A stretch of DNA of 40,288 bases. Origin: Achromobacter dolens (GTDB lineage: Bacteria > Pseudomonadota > Gammaproteobacteria > Burkholderiales > Burkholderiaceae_B). The stretch is from assembly GCF_902859745.1 (NCBI RefSeq), contig NZ_CADIJW010000049.1, positions 1-40,288 on the forward strand. The letters run 5' to 3'. Below, piece after piece: positions 26,539 to 33,422 of the stretch. The notes below the pieces were generated by a model. It had not been told where the DNA came from, searched no databases, and saw nothing but the letters and a program-made list of their open reading frames with translations. The position numbers and the translations under genes are program-made. Within the stretch, counting starts at the first letter, position 1. Every line of letters starts with the position of its first letter.

Positions 26539-26559
26539 ACGAGTTCATACAGCGGAACA
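26521..26559. promoter_or_regulatory. Inverted-repeat operator candidate for the IclR-family regulator
   Basis: TGTTCCG (26521-26527) and CGGAACA (26553-26559) are perfect 7-bp inverted arms spaced by 25 bp. They sit in the 93-bp divergent region, one arm between the iclR -35 and -10 and the other just downstream of its expected transcription start. GTTCCG/CGGAAC half-sites are common in IclR-family operators, though usually closer together. The wide spacing suggests two dimers or looping. Confidence 0.5.
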
Positions 26560-26567
26560 TGTTTCAT

Positions 26568-27308
26568 ATGACGAACGATGACCTGCCTCCGGAATCCACC
26601 GACGCGCCGAGCGAAGAGGGCGTCGTGGCCGTGCGCCGCGCGATGCGCATCCTTGAAGCCTTTGGCGTGGAGGATCCGCATCTGTCGCTGGCGGAACTGA
26701 GCCGGCGCACCGGCTGCCATCGCTCCACCGTGCTGCGGCTGGCGCGCACCCTGGCCATGGACGACTACCTGGCGCAGCGGCCCGACGGCACCTGGCGCCT
26801 GGCGCGCGCCGCCGGCTGGCTGGGCGCGTGTTACCAGGCCACCTTCAACATCGTCGAGGTGGTCCAGCCGATCCTGCGCGAGCTGTCGGCGGCAACCGGC
26901 GAAAGCGCGACGTTCTACGTGCGCGAAGGCAAGCAGCGCATCTGCATGGCGCGGGTCGAAGGCCCCAGGTCGATCCGGCACCACGTGCGCGTGGGCGCGG
27001 CCCTGCCGCTGGAGCTGGGCAGCCCCGGCCGCGTGCTGCTCGCCTTTTCCGGCGAACCGGGCGAACCCTATGAGTCGGTGCGCCGCGCCGGCTACATGGT
27101 GTCGCTGGGCGAACGCGATCCCGAGGTCTCCAGCATCTCCGCGCCGGTCTATGGCATCAATTGGGCGCTGCAGGGGGCGGTGTGCATCTCGGGGCCGATT
27201 TCGCGCCTGGGCGAAAGCGTGCTGCATGAACTGAAGGAGCCGATCCTCGCCGCGGCCAGTCGCCTGTCGCGCTCGCTGATGGGCGCGCGGCAAGGGCAGG
27301 GCGCCTGA
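26568..27308 (+). CDS. IclR-family transcriptional regulator
   Basis: This 246-residue protein has an N-terminal winged HTH: VVAVRRAMRILEAFGVEDPH, LSLAELSRRTGCHRSTVLRL, then ARTLAMDDYLAQRPDGTWRL. A C-terminal effector domain follows (ILRELSAATGESATFYVREG, RVGAALPLELGSPGRVLLAF, and APVYGINWALQGAVCISGPI). ATG 26568 is preferred since AGCGGA lies 11 nt upstream; ATG 26559 is also in frame but too close to it. IclR proteins control carboxylate and aromatic catabolic operons, activating or repressing with pathway ligands. It is divergent from the four-Bug cluster and probably controls it. Confidence 0.9.
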   Translation: MTNDDLPPESTDAPSEEGVVAVRRAMRILEAFGVEDPHLSLAELSRRTGCHRSTVLRLARTLAMDDYLAQRPDGTWRLARAAGWLGACYQATFNIVEVVQPILRELSAATGESATFYVREGKQRICMARVEGPRSIRHHVRVGAALPLELGSPGRVLLAFSGEPGEPYESVRRAGYMVSLGERDPEVSSISAPVYGINWALQGAVCISGPISRLGESVLHELKEPILAAASRLSRSLMGARQGQGA

Positions 27309-27425
27309 CGCGGCTGCGGCGGCCGGCCAGGCCTTGCGCCGTGGCCGCGCATGTCCGCCGCCGCCCGCCATCCTGGCCGTATCGGCGTGGCGCGCCAATC
27401 AGGCCCGCGCTACGCTCATCGGTGG

Positions 27426-27448
27426 GCCCGCGGCATCGTGCCGCGGGC
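27426..27448. other. Strong hairpin upstream of the GFA gene
   Basis: GCCCGCGGCA and TGCCGCGGGC are perfect 10-bp arms with a 3-nt TCG loop. The hairpin ends 16 bp before the GFA start and just upstream of its AAGGAG site. No T-run follows, so a 5'-leader or mRNA-stability role is more likely than termination. Confidence 0.5.
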
Positions 27449-27464
27449 GCGAAGGAGCCTCATC

Positions 27465-27860
27465 ATGCAAGGAAGCTGTCTGTGCGGCGCCGTGGCCTAC
27501 CAGGCGGACCGCCTGGCCGGGCCCATCGTCCATTGCCATTGCGTCACCTGCCGCAAGGCGCACGCGGCCGCGTTCGCCTCGACCGCCCGGGTGGCGCGCG
27601 CGGATTTCCGCTGGACCCGTGGCGTGGACGCGCTGGGCGCCTATGAATCGTCGCCCGGCAAGATCCGCCACTTCTGCACCCGCTGCGGCGCGCACCTGAT
27701 GGCGCACTGGGTGGCGCAGCCGCAGGTCATCCTGCGCGTGGCGACGCTGGACGACGATCCCGGCGCGCGGCCGCTCGCGCACATCCACACCGCGCACGAC
27801 GTGCCGTGGCTCGATCATGGGCCGGGCGTTCCGTCCTATCCGGACACCATGCCGGGATAG
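27465..27860 (+). CDS. GFA-family protein (glutathione-dependent formaldehyde-activating fold)
   Basis: This 131-residue protein has a zinc-binding GFA fold: MQGSCLCGAVAYQA (CxC), IVHCHCVTCRKAHAAAFAST (CxCxxC) and IRHFCTRCGAHLMAHW (CxxC). This is the complete cysteine set of the Mss4-like/GFA superfamily. ATG 27465 has AAGGAG 8 nt upstream. The family name comes from Gfa of Paracoccus, which was proposed to bind S-hydroxymethylglutathione; most homologues are of unknown substrate. It stands before OsmC and GST genes, in keeping with thiol chemistry or detoxification. Confidence 0.88.
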   Translation: MQGSCLCGAVAYQADRLAGPIVHCHCVTCRKAHAAAFASTARVARADFRWTRGVDALGAYESSPGKIRHFCTRCGAHLMAHWVAQPQVILRVATLDDDPGARPLAHIHTAHDVPWLDHGPGVPSYPDTMPG

Positions 27861-27896
27861 CGCGCGCCGCCGTCCCGTTTCCGGCGCGTGGCGCAT

Positions 27897-27910
27897 GCGC
27901 TACGCTAGCG
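27897..27910 (+). promoter_or_regulatory. GCGCTACGCT box upstream of the OsmC gene
   Basis: GCGCTACGCT occurs here (27897-27906) and upstream of the GFA gene (27407-27416), 44-48 bp before the respective start codons. A related GGCTACGAT (30539-30547) precedes the secreted-protein gene at 30609. TACGCT/TACGAT could be -10 elements. No -35 is evident. Here the box is also part of a small palindrome CGCTA-cgc-TAGCG (27898-27910). Confidence 0.35.
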
Positions 27911-27950
27911 ATCTTTGCGCGCCGGCGTGGCGCGCCGCGAGGAAGCCGCA

Positions 27951-28424
27951 ATGAAAGGCGAACACCATTACGACGTCGGCGTGACCTGGACCGGCAATAC
28001 CGGCAAGGGCACCGCCAGTTACACCGCATATGCCCGCGACCACGTGATCCAGTCGCCGGGCAAGCCCGATATCGCCGGCTCGGCCGATCCCGCGTTCCGC
28101 GGCGACCCGGCGCGCTGGAATCCCGAGGACCTGTTGGTGGCCTCGCTGTCGGCCTGCCACAAGCTCTGGTATCTGCATCTGTGCGCGGTCGAGAACATCA
28201 TCGTCACAGCCTACCGCGACGACGCCCACGGCGTCATGCGCGAAGACCCCGAGCGCGGCGGCGCCTTCGCCTCGGTCACGCTGCGGCCCGAGGTCACCAT
28301 CGCCGCGGGCGGCGATGCCGGACTGGCCGAAGCGCTGCACGCCCGCGCCCATCATTTCTGCTATATCGCCAATTCGGTGAACTTCCCGGTGCTGTGCGAG
28401 CCGCGCATCGTCGTGGCCGGCTGA
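27951..28424 (+). CDS. OsmC-family peroxiredoxin-like protein
   Basis: This 157-residue protein is of the OsmC/Ohr superfamily. It has VGVTWTGNTGKGTASYTAYA, ARWNPEDLLVASLSACHKLW with the first redox Cys in SACHKLWYLHLC, and ARAHHFCYIANSVNFPVLCE with the second Cys (YIANSVNFP is diagnostic). OsmC proteins reduce organic hydroperoxides in the cytosol. The ATG at 27951 has GAGGAAG upstream. It is followed 16 bp later by a glutathione transferase gene; the two are probably co-transcribed. Confidence 0.88.
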   Translation: MKGEHHYDVGVTWTGNTGKGTASYTAYARDHVIQSPGKPDIAGSADPAFRGDPARWNPEDLLVASLSACHKLWYLHLCAVENIIVTAYRDDAHGVMREDPERGGAFASVTLRPEVTIAAGGDAGLAEALHARAHHFCYIANSVNFPVLCEPRIVVAG

Positions 28425-28440
28425 CACGGGAGGACAGGCC

Positions 28441-29094
28441 ATGACCCTGCCGACGATCTGGGGCCGGCGCAGTTCGTTCAACGTGCAGAAAGTGCTTTGG
28501 CTGGCGGGCGAACTGGGCCTGGCCTACGAACACATTCCCGCCGGCGGACAATTCGGCCTGCTCGATACGCCGGATTTCCTGCGCATGAACCCGCATGGCC
28601 GGGTGCCGCTGCTGCGCGATGGCGACACGGTGGTGTGGGAGTCGCACGCGATCCTGCGTTACCTGGCCGCGCGCCATGGCGCCGAGGCCTTCTGGCCGGC
28701 CGATCCGGCGCGCCGCGCGCGCGCCGACGGCTGGATGGACTGGGCCCAGACGGCGTTGCAGCCGGCATTCCTGTCGGGCGTGTTCTGGGGCTACTACCGC
28801 ACCCCCGAGGCGCAGCGCGACCTGCCCGCCATCGCGCGCAGCCTGGCCGCCACCCATGCCTGCCTGCGCCAGCTCGACGCGGTGCTGGCCACGCAACCCT
28901 ATCTGGGCGGGCAGGCCCTGACGCTGGCCGACATTCCCGCCGCCACCGCGCTCTACCGCTACTACGAGCTGGACATCGCCCGCGAGCCCCTGGCGCACGT
29001 GCGGGCCTGGTACGACCGCCTGCGCGAGCGTCCCGCCTACCGCGAGCACATCATGGTGCCTTTCAGCGAATTGAAGGGGCGGCTGGATTTCTGA
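28441..29094 (+). CDS. Glutathione S-transferase family protein
   Basis: This 217-residue protein has an N-terminal thioredoxin-like domain, IWGRRSSFNVQKVLWLAGEL, with a Ser at the expected active-site position, and HGRVPLLRDGDTVVWESHAI with the cis-Pro and glutathione gamma-glutamyl-binding ES pair. The helical C-terminal domain contains QPYLGGQALTLADIPAATAL, which includes the N-capping/folding motif. GSTs conjugate or isomerise electrophiles in the cytosol. It starts 16 bp after osmC-like, with GGGAGGAC upstream. Confidence 0.9.
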   Translation: MTLPTIWGRRSSFNVQKVLWLAGELGLAYEHIPAGGQFGLLDTPDFLRMNPHGRVPLLRDGDTVVWESHAILRYLAARHGAEAFWPADPARRARADGWMDWAQTALQPAFLSGVFWGYYRTPEAQRDLPAIARSLAATHACLRQLDAVLATQPYLGGQALTLADIPAATALYRYYELDIAREPLAHVRAWYDRLRERPAYREHIMVPFSELKGRLDF

Positions 29095-29168
29095 CGGGCG
29101 CGGGCCTGTTAATCTGTTCCTGGCCGGCGCGAGCGCACCGGCCCATCCTTTGCCACGTAGCCCTCTTC

Positions 29169-29744
29169 ATGTTCCTGCCTCTTTCCGACTGGCCGCGGCG
29201 CGCGCCCGAACTGGGTATCGCCGGTCTGCGCCTGCGCCCGCTGCGCGACACCGACGCGGCCGATTGGCATGCCTACCTGCGCGACGACAACGTAACCCGC
29301 CACACCAGTTGGCAACTGGACGGTCCGGATGCGCTGGCGTCGCTGATCCAGGGCTATGCCGACCCCGCCGCCAGCCATTGCGTGCGGCTGGCCATCGTCG
29401 AGGCCGACGACCGCCTGATCGGCACCATCGGTTTGAACGAGATCGCGCCGGGCGCGCGCCGCGCCGAAATCGCCTATGACCTGGCGCCTTCGCACTGGCG
29501 CCGCGGCATCGCCACGCAGGCCTGCGAAGTCGTGTCCACGTGGGCCTTGCAGACGCTGGGGCTGGCGCGGGTGCAGGCCACCGTGCTGGATACCAATACG
29601 GCGTCGGCCGGCGTGCTGGAGCGCTGCCGCTTCCACCGCGAAGGGCTGCTGCATCATTACCGGCAGGTGCGCGGCGAGCCTCGCCATTTCTGGATGTACG
29701 CGCGCATCTGGCCGCCCCCGCTGGTGGGCGCCGAATGCGGCTAG
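29169..29744 (+). CDS. GNAT-family N-acetyltransferase (RimJ/RimL type)
   Basis: This 191-residue protein has LRLRPLRDTDAADWHAYLRD at the N-terminus, then GTIGLNEIAPGARRAEIAYD and LAPSHWRRGIATQACEVVST, which is motif A (RRGIAT). VLDTNTASAGVLERCRFHRE is motif B. The closing FWMYARIW is typical of RimL-like proteins. ATG 29169 begins MFLPLSDWPRRAPELGIAGL; no strong ribosome site is seen, so the start could be slightly off. Substrate unknown. Confidence 0.85.
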   Translation: MFLPLSDWPRRAPELGIAGLRLRPLRDTDAADWHAYLRDDNVTRHTSWQLDGPDALASLIQGYADPAASHCVRLAIVEADDRLIGTIGLNEIAPGARRAEIAYDLAPSHWRRGIATQACEVVSTWALQTLGLARVQATVLDTNTASAGVLERCRFHREGLLHHYRQVRGEPRHFWMYARIWPPPLVGAECG

Positions 29745-29805
29745 GCTTGCTTTCCCACGCCGCGCGCCCGGTGGGGCCGGGCCGCCATTTCCTTTCGCGA
29801 GAACC

Positions 29806-30231
29806 ATGACTTCCGCTTTGATTGTGATCGACGTGCAACGCGCGCTGTTCGAAACCACGCCCGAGCCGGCCGATGCCGGCGCCGTGCTGGCGCGCATCAA
29901 TGACCTGGCCGGGCGCGCCCGCGCCGCCGGCGCGCCGGTGATCTACGTGCAGCATGAAGCGCCCGGCGGCAAGCTGGCGCATGGCGAGCCCGGCTGGCAG
30001 CTCGACACGCGTTTGCGTCCCGCCGATGGCGATGTGCGGGTGCGCAAGACCACGCCAGATTCCTTCCTGCGCACCGGCCTGGACGATGCCTTGTCGCGGG
30101 CGGGCGCCACGCATCTGGTGGTGTGCGGCTACGCCAGCGAGTTCTGCGTCGATACCACCGTGCGCCGCGCCGCGGCGCTGGGCTATCCGGTGACGCTGGC
30201 GGCCGACATTGGCTTTGGCCAAGCGAGGTAG
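29806..30231 (+). CDS. Isochorismatase-fold cysteine hydrolase, C-terminally short
   Basis: This 141-residue protein carries the complete catalytic triad of cysteine hydrolases: Asp9 (ALIVIDVQRALF), Lys81 (VRKTTPDSFLRT) and Cys114 (VCGYASEFCVDTTVRRAAAL). The family normally continues after VTLAAD with a His/Thr motif and a last helix, about 35-45 more residues. Here the sequence ends LAADIGFGQAR and stops. The remaining sequence was not found in the other frames between 30190 and 30240. Family enzymes hydrolyse amides or vinyl ethers (nicotinamidase, biuret hydrolase-like). The short end may weaken the fold, so activity is uncertain. The next gene starts 6 bp later. Confidence 0.78.
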   Translation: MTSALIVIDVQRALFETTPEPADAGAVLARINDLAGRARAAGAPVIYVQHEAPGGKLAHGEPGWQLDTRLRPADGDVRVRKTTPDSFLRTGLDDALSRAGATHLVVCGYASEFCVDTTVRRAAALGYPVTLAADIGFGQAR

Positions 30232-30237
30232 CGGCCC

Positions 30238-30462
30238 ATGGATCCCGAACTGCTGCAGTTGCTGGTGACGCGCACCATGCCTTTCGGCAAGTACCAGGGG
30301 CGCCTCATCGCCGACCTGCCGGGGCCGTACCTGGCCTGGTTCGCGCGCAAGGGTTTTCCGCCGGGAGAACTGGGGCGCCTGCTGGCGCTCATGCACGAGC
30401 TGGACCACAACGGCCTGTCGTCCCTGCTGGCGCCCTTGCGCCAGCCGCCGGCGGCGCGCTGA
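30238..30462 (+). CDS. DUF3820 (putative quorum-sensing-regulated virulence factor) protein
   Basis: This 74-residue protein has the typical DUF3820 core: LVTRTMPFGKYQGRLIADLP, then GPYLAWFARKGFPPGELGRL and LALMHELDHNGLSSLLAPLR. It is complete in length for the family. The name derives from a Pseudomonas structural study; no activity is established. It starts 6 bp after the shortened hydrolase gene and is probably co-transcribed with it. Confidence 0.85.
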   Translation: MDPELLQLLVTRTMPFGKYQGRLIADLPGPYLAWFARKGFPPGELGRLLALMHELDHNGLSSLLAPLRQPPAAR

Positions 30463-30608
30463 ACGGCGCCGGGGAAACCGCAAGAAACAAATCTCGCGGC
30501 TGGCGTAGCGTCTTGGCACGCCCCGCGGGCGCGCGTGGGGCTACGATAGACCGGCGCGTCACCGGGCGGGGTATCTGGCCCGGGCGCGACCAACAAAGAG
30601 AGGTCGTC

Positions 30609-30941
30609 ATGAAGAAACTCCCGTTCACCGCCGTCCTGCTGGCCCTGGCCTGCCTGGGCGGCGCGGCCCAGGCGCAGAACGCGGCGCCGGTCACGCAGGA
30701 ATTCCAGTATCCCAGCCAGCGCTCCAAGGACGGCAGCCTGTCGCCGCCGTCCACCTTGCGCATGACCGTCACGCCCGACCCGAATGCGGCGCCGGCCGTG
30801 ATCCGCGACACGCCCGAGAGCCAGGCGCAATACGTGCGCTGCCGCGAGGTCTCGGACCGCGCCGCCGTCTCCAACGCCCAGATGCAGGCCGGCGTCGCCC
30901 AGTGCCTGCGCGAACTGGAGCAGCGTCGCCAGCAGCAGTAG
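30609..30941 (+). CDS. Small secreted protein, unknown function
   Basis: This 110-residue protein is not recognised. MKKLPFTAVLLALACLGGAA with AQA-QN is a clear Sec signal peptide. The mature 88 residues hold a Pro-rich part (QYPSQRSKDGSLSPPSTLRM) and a Gln-rich end (ELEQRRQQQ), with two Cys (VRCREVS, AQCLREL). AGAGAGG before ATG 30609 supports this start. A GGCTACGAT sequence (30539-30547) may be its -10. It lies alone before a converging transporter gene. Location is probably periplasmic. Confidence 0.65.
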   Translation: MKKLPFTAVLLALACLGGAAQAQNAAPVTQEFQYPSQRSKDGSLSPPSTLRMTVTPDPNAAPAVIRDTPESQAQYVRCREVSDRAAVSNAQMQAGVAQCLRELEQRRQQQ

Positions 30942-30978
30942 GCGCCGCGCCCGCCGGGCTTGATCCGGCAGGGCAGCG

Positions 30979-31033
30979 TCAGGTCGGGCTCGGTCAGGCC
31001 AACCCGCTTCAGGCAGGGCCTGGCCTGGTCAGG
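30979..31033. repeat. Imperfect short tandem TCAGG repeats in the convergent gap
   Basis: TCAGG occurs at 30979, 30994, 31009 and 31029, each followed by C/G-rich sequence, giving spacings of 15, 15 and 20 bp. It covers most of the 87-bp gap between the secreted-protein gene and the converging MFS gene and touches the latter's stop codon. No clear terminator hairpin with T-run is seen. Confidence 0.4.
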
Positions 31034-32255
31034 CCGGGCCGGCTGCCGTGGCGGCCCTGGCCGATCCGCGCGCCCAGTGCCGGGTCATCAGGCCGGCGGC
31101 AAGCACCACCGGCAGCATGGCGGCATTCAGCGCCTCCCAGCCAAACGCGTCCAGCGCCGGACCGGCCGCCAGCGTCGCCACCGCGGTGGCCGCGTAGCGC
31201 AGCATTTCGGCCGCGCCTTGGGCGCGGGCCCGCTCGGAGGGACGGTACGACTGCGCCAGCAGCGTGGTGCCGCCGACGAACATGAAATTCCATCCCACGC
31301 CCAGGCAGAACAGCGCCGCGTAGAACGCCGGCAGCGATGGCGAGGCCATCGCGATCAGCGCGCAGGCCACGTTCAGCAGCATGCCCGCGCCCAGCACCCT
31401 GGGCAGGCCGAAGCGCTGGATCAGCGCGCCGGCGAAGAAGGCGGGCGCATACATGCCGACCAGATGCCACTGCATGATGTTGGCGCCGTCGCCGATGCTG
31501 TGGCTGCACGCCACCGCCGCCAGCGGCGCGGCCGTCATGATGAACATCATCGACACCGATCCCACCACGTTGTTGGCCAGCGCGGCGATGAACACCGGCT
31601 GGCGCGCCACCGCCCGCAGCGGGCGCGCCGGCAGTCCGCCCTGGACTTCGCCCGCGGCCACGGGCGCCTCGGTATCGCGGTAGAAGCCGAACAACAGGGC
31701 GGCGGACAACAGCGCCAGCAGCGCCACCATCAGGTAGGCGCCGGCAAACGTCACCGGCGCGAACAGGTCGCGGCTCCAGGCCGCCAGCGCCGGCCCGGCG
31801 ATCGCGGCGATGACGCCGCCGGTCATCACCACCGAGATCGCGCGGCTCTTGGCGGCCGGCTCCACCGCGTCCGCCGCCGCCAGCCGGTAGTACTGCGCGA
31901 ACGCCTGGAACACGCCGACCAGCGCGGTGCCCGCGCAGAACGCCCAGAAATCGGCATGGAACACCGCCCACACCGAGATGCCGCCGCCCGCCGCGCCCGC
32001 CAGGGCGCCCAGCGCGAAACCGTTGCGGCGGCCGATGCGCTGCATCAGCAGCGAAGCGAACCAGGTGACCACGGCGCCGGCGACGGTGATCAGCGCGAAC
32101 GGCAGCGTGGACAGCGCCTTGTCCGGCGCCAGCATGTGGCCGGTCAGCGCGGTCAGGGTCAGGTCGATGGAGATGGCCGCGATGAACAGGCCCTGGCACA
32201 GGGCCAGGATGCGGGCGTTGCGGCGGCCCGTGGCGGGCGAGGGCGAGGAAGGCAT
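31029..32255 (-). CDS. MFS transporter (drug/efflux-type)
   Basis: This 408-residue protein has about 12 membrane segments, beginning ARILALCQGLFIAAISIDLT. The loop 2-3 motif A-like sequence LLMQRIGRRNGFALGALAGA is present, and YDT-like FGFYRDTEAPVAAGEVQG marks the central loop. The second half has GVGWNFMFVGGTTLLAQSYR and RARAQGAAEMLRYA. ATG 32255 is used here. An in-frame ATG at 32324 has a better ribosome site (GAGG, 5 nt) and would add 23 residues. It is divergent from the GlxA-type regulator, which probably controls it. Substrate unknown. Confidence 0.85.
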   Translation of the reverse strand: MPSSPSPATGRRNARILALCQGLFIAAISIDLTLTALTGHMLAPDKALSTLPFALITVAGAVVTWFASLLMQRIGRRNGFALGALAGAAGGGISVWAVFHADFWAFCAGTALVGVFQAFAQYYRLAAADAVEPAAKSRAISVVMTGGVIAAIAGPALAAWSRDLFAPVTFAGAYLMVALLALLSAALLFGFYRDTEAPVAAGEVQGGLPARPLRAVARQPVFIAALANNVVGSVSMMFIMTAAPLAAVACSHSIGDGANIMQWHLVGMYAPAFFAGALIQRFGLPRVLGAGMLLNVACALIAMASPSLPAFYAALFCLGVGWNFMFVGGTTLLAQSYRPSERARAQGAAEMLRYAATAVATLAAGPALDAFGWEALNAAMLPVVLAAGLMTRHWARGSARAATAAGPA

Positions 32256-32390
32256 GGGAAGAAAAAGAGAGCGGGGGTTTGACAGACCCCACTGTATCGA
32301 CGCAGACTTTGGCGTGAATGACATAATTACCTCAAAAAACGCCAAACCCGAGCGCCAACCCCCAGCCCCCACCCTGAACCCCAGTCCGTC
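32256..32390. promoter_or_regulatory. Divergent control region between MFS and GlxA-type genes
   Basis: The 135-bp gap holds CATAAT (32322-32327), a -10-like box for the plus strand. It also holds inverted arms GGCGT (32311-32315) and ACGCC (32339-32343) that bracket it. On the minus strand TTGAGGTAATT precedes the possible upstream ATG (32324) of the MFS gene. No -35 is certain. Confidence 0.4.
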
Positions 32391-33356
32391 ATGACCCACC
32401 ACGTCGCCTTCCTGCTGGTGCCCGATTTTCAGTTGCTGGACATGTCCGGCCCGGCCGCGGTGTTCCAGACCGCCGGCCGTTTCGCGCAGACCGCCGCCGG
32501 CCCCGCGTATGCGGTGCACGTCGTCTCCGAACACGGCGGCCCGGTGCGCAGCTCCTGTGGCATCGGCGTACAGACGGTGTCCTGGCACGGCACGCCCGCC
32601 GATACCCTGGTGGTGCCTGGCGGGGAGGGCGCGCGCGCCGCCGCCGTCACGCCCGCCCTGCGCGCCCGCCTGCTGGCGCAGCGGCAGGCGGGCCGGCGCC
32701 TGGCCAGTGTCTGCACCGGCGCCCTGGTGCTGGCGGGCGCGGGCCTGCTCGACGGCCGCCGCGCCACCACCCATTGGCGCCATGCCGCAATGCTGGCGCG
32801 CGAGCATCCGGGCGTGCGGGTCGAGCCCGACCGCATCCATGTCCGCGACGGCGATACCTGGACCTCGGCCGGCATCACCGCCGGCATCGACCTGGCGCTG
32901 GCGATGGTGGAGGCCGACCTGGGCGCCGAACTGGCGGCCACCACCGCGCGCGAAATGGTGGTGTATCACCGCCGCTCGGGCGGCCAGTCGCAGTTCTCGG
33001 CCCTGCAGGACCTGGCGCCCGACAGCGAGCGCATGCGCGCGGTGCTCGAACATATCCGCGCCAACCTGGGCGCGGCCCTGACGGTGGAGCATCTGGCCGA
33101 GGTGGCCTGCGTCAGTCCGCGCCAGTTTCTGCGCAGCTTCAAGGCCGATACCGGCGAAACCCCCGCCAAGGCGGTCGAGCGCATCCGCGCCGAGGCGGCG
33201 CGGGCCTGCATCGAGGCTGGCGACGACAGTATCGACAGCGTGGCGCGGCGCGTCGGTTTCATGGACAGCGAACGGATGCGGCGCGCCTTCCTGCGGGTCT
33301 ACGGCCAGCCGCCCCAGGCGCTGCGCCGCGCCGCGCGCAACGCCGCGTTGGCATGA
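32391..33356 (+). CDS. GlxA-family transcriptional regulator (DJ-1/PfpI plus AraC HTH)
   Basis: This 321-residue protein is a fusion. An N-terminal class I glutaminase-like DJ-1/PfpI domain (about residues 1-190) has Cys108 in LASVCTGALVLAGAGLLDGR, followed by ATTHWRH, the usual elbow and His region. The C-terminal AraC-type double HTH has ALTVEHLAEVACVSPRQFLR, SFKADTGETPAKAVERIRAE and SIDSVARRVGFMDSERMRRA. Such proteins (GlxA, ArgR, GbdR, FtrA type) sense amino compounds or quaternary amines in some species. It is divergent from an MFS transporter, which is the likely target. Confidence 0.88.
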   Translation: MTHHVAFLLVPDFQLLDMSGPAAVFQTAGRFAQTAAGPAYAVHVVSEHGGPVRSSCGIGVQTVSWHGTPADTLVVPGGEGARAAAVTPALRARLLAQRQAGRRLASVCTGALVLAGAGLLDGRRATTHWRHAAMLAREHPGVRVEPDRIHVRDGDTWTSAGITAGIDLALAMVEADLGAELAATTAREMVVYHRRSGGQSQFSALQDLAPDSERMRAVLEHIRANLGAALTVEHLAEVACVSPRQFLRSFKADTGETPAKAVERIRAEAARACIEAGDDSIDSVARRVGFMDSERMRRAFLRVYGQPPQALRRAARNAALA

Positions 33357-33372
33357 GCGGGGCGAAAACGGT

Positions 33373-33391
33373 AATAATAGTCACTCTCAAT
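33373..33391. promoter_or_regulatory. Weak Fur-like site upstream of the AraC regulator
   Basis: AATAATAGTCACTCTCAAT is A/T-rich in a GC-rich setting and matches about half of the 19-bp Fur consensus, with a good left half (AATAAT) and a poor right half. It lies 31 bp before the GTG start. By comparison the two receptor genes have full palindromes. A GGGCCC-cggac-GGGCCC hairpin (33400-33416) lies between this site and the start. Confidence 0.3.
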
Positions 33392-33422
33392 AAAGCATCG
33401 GGCCCCGGACGGGCCCGCGACC

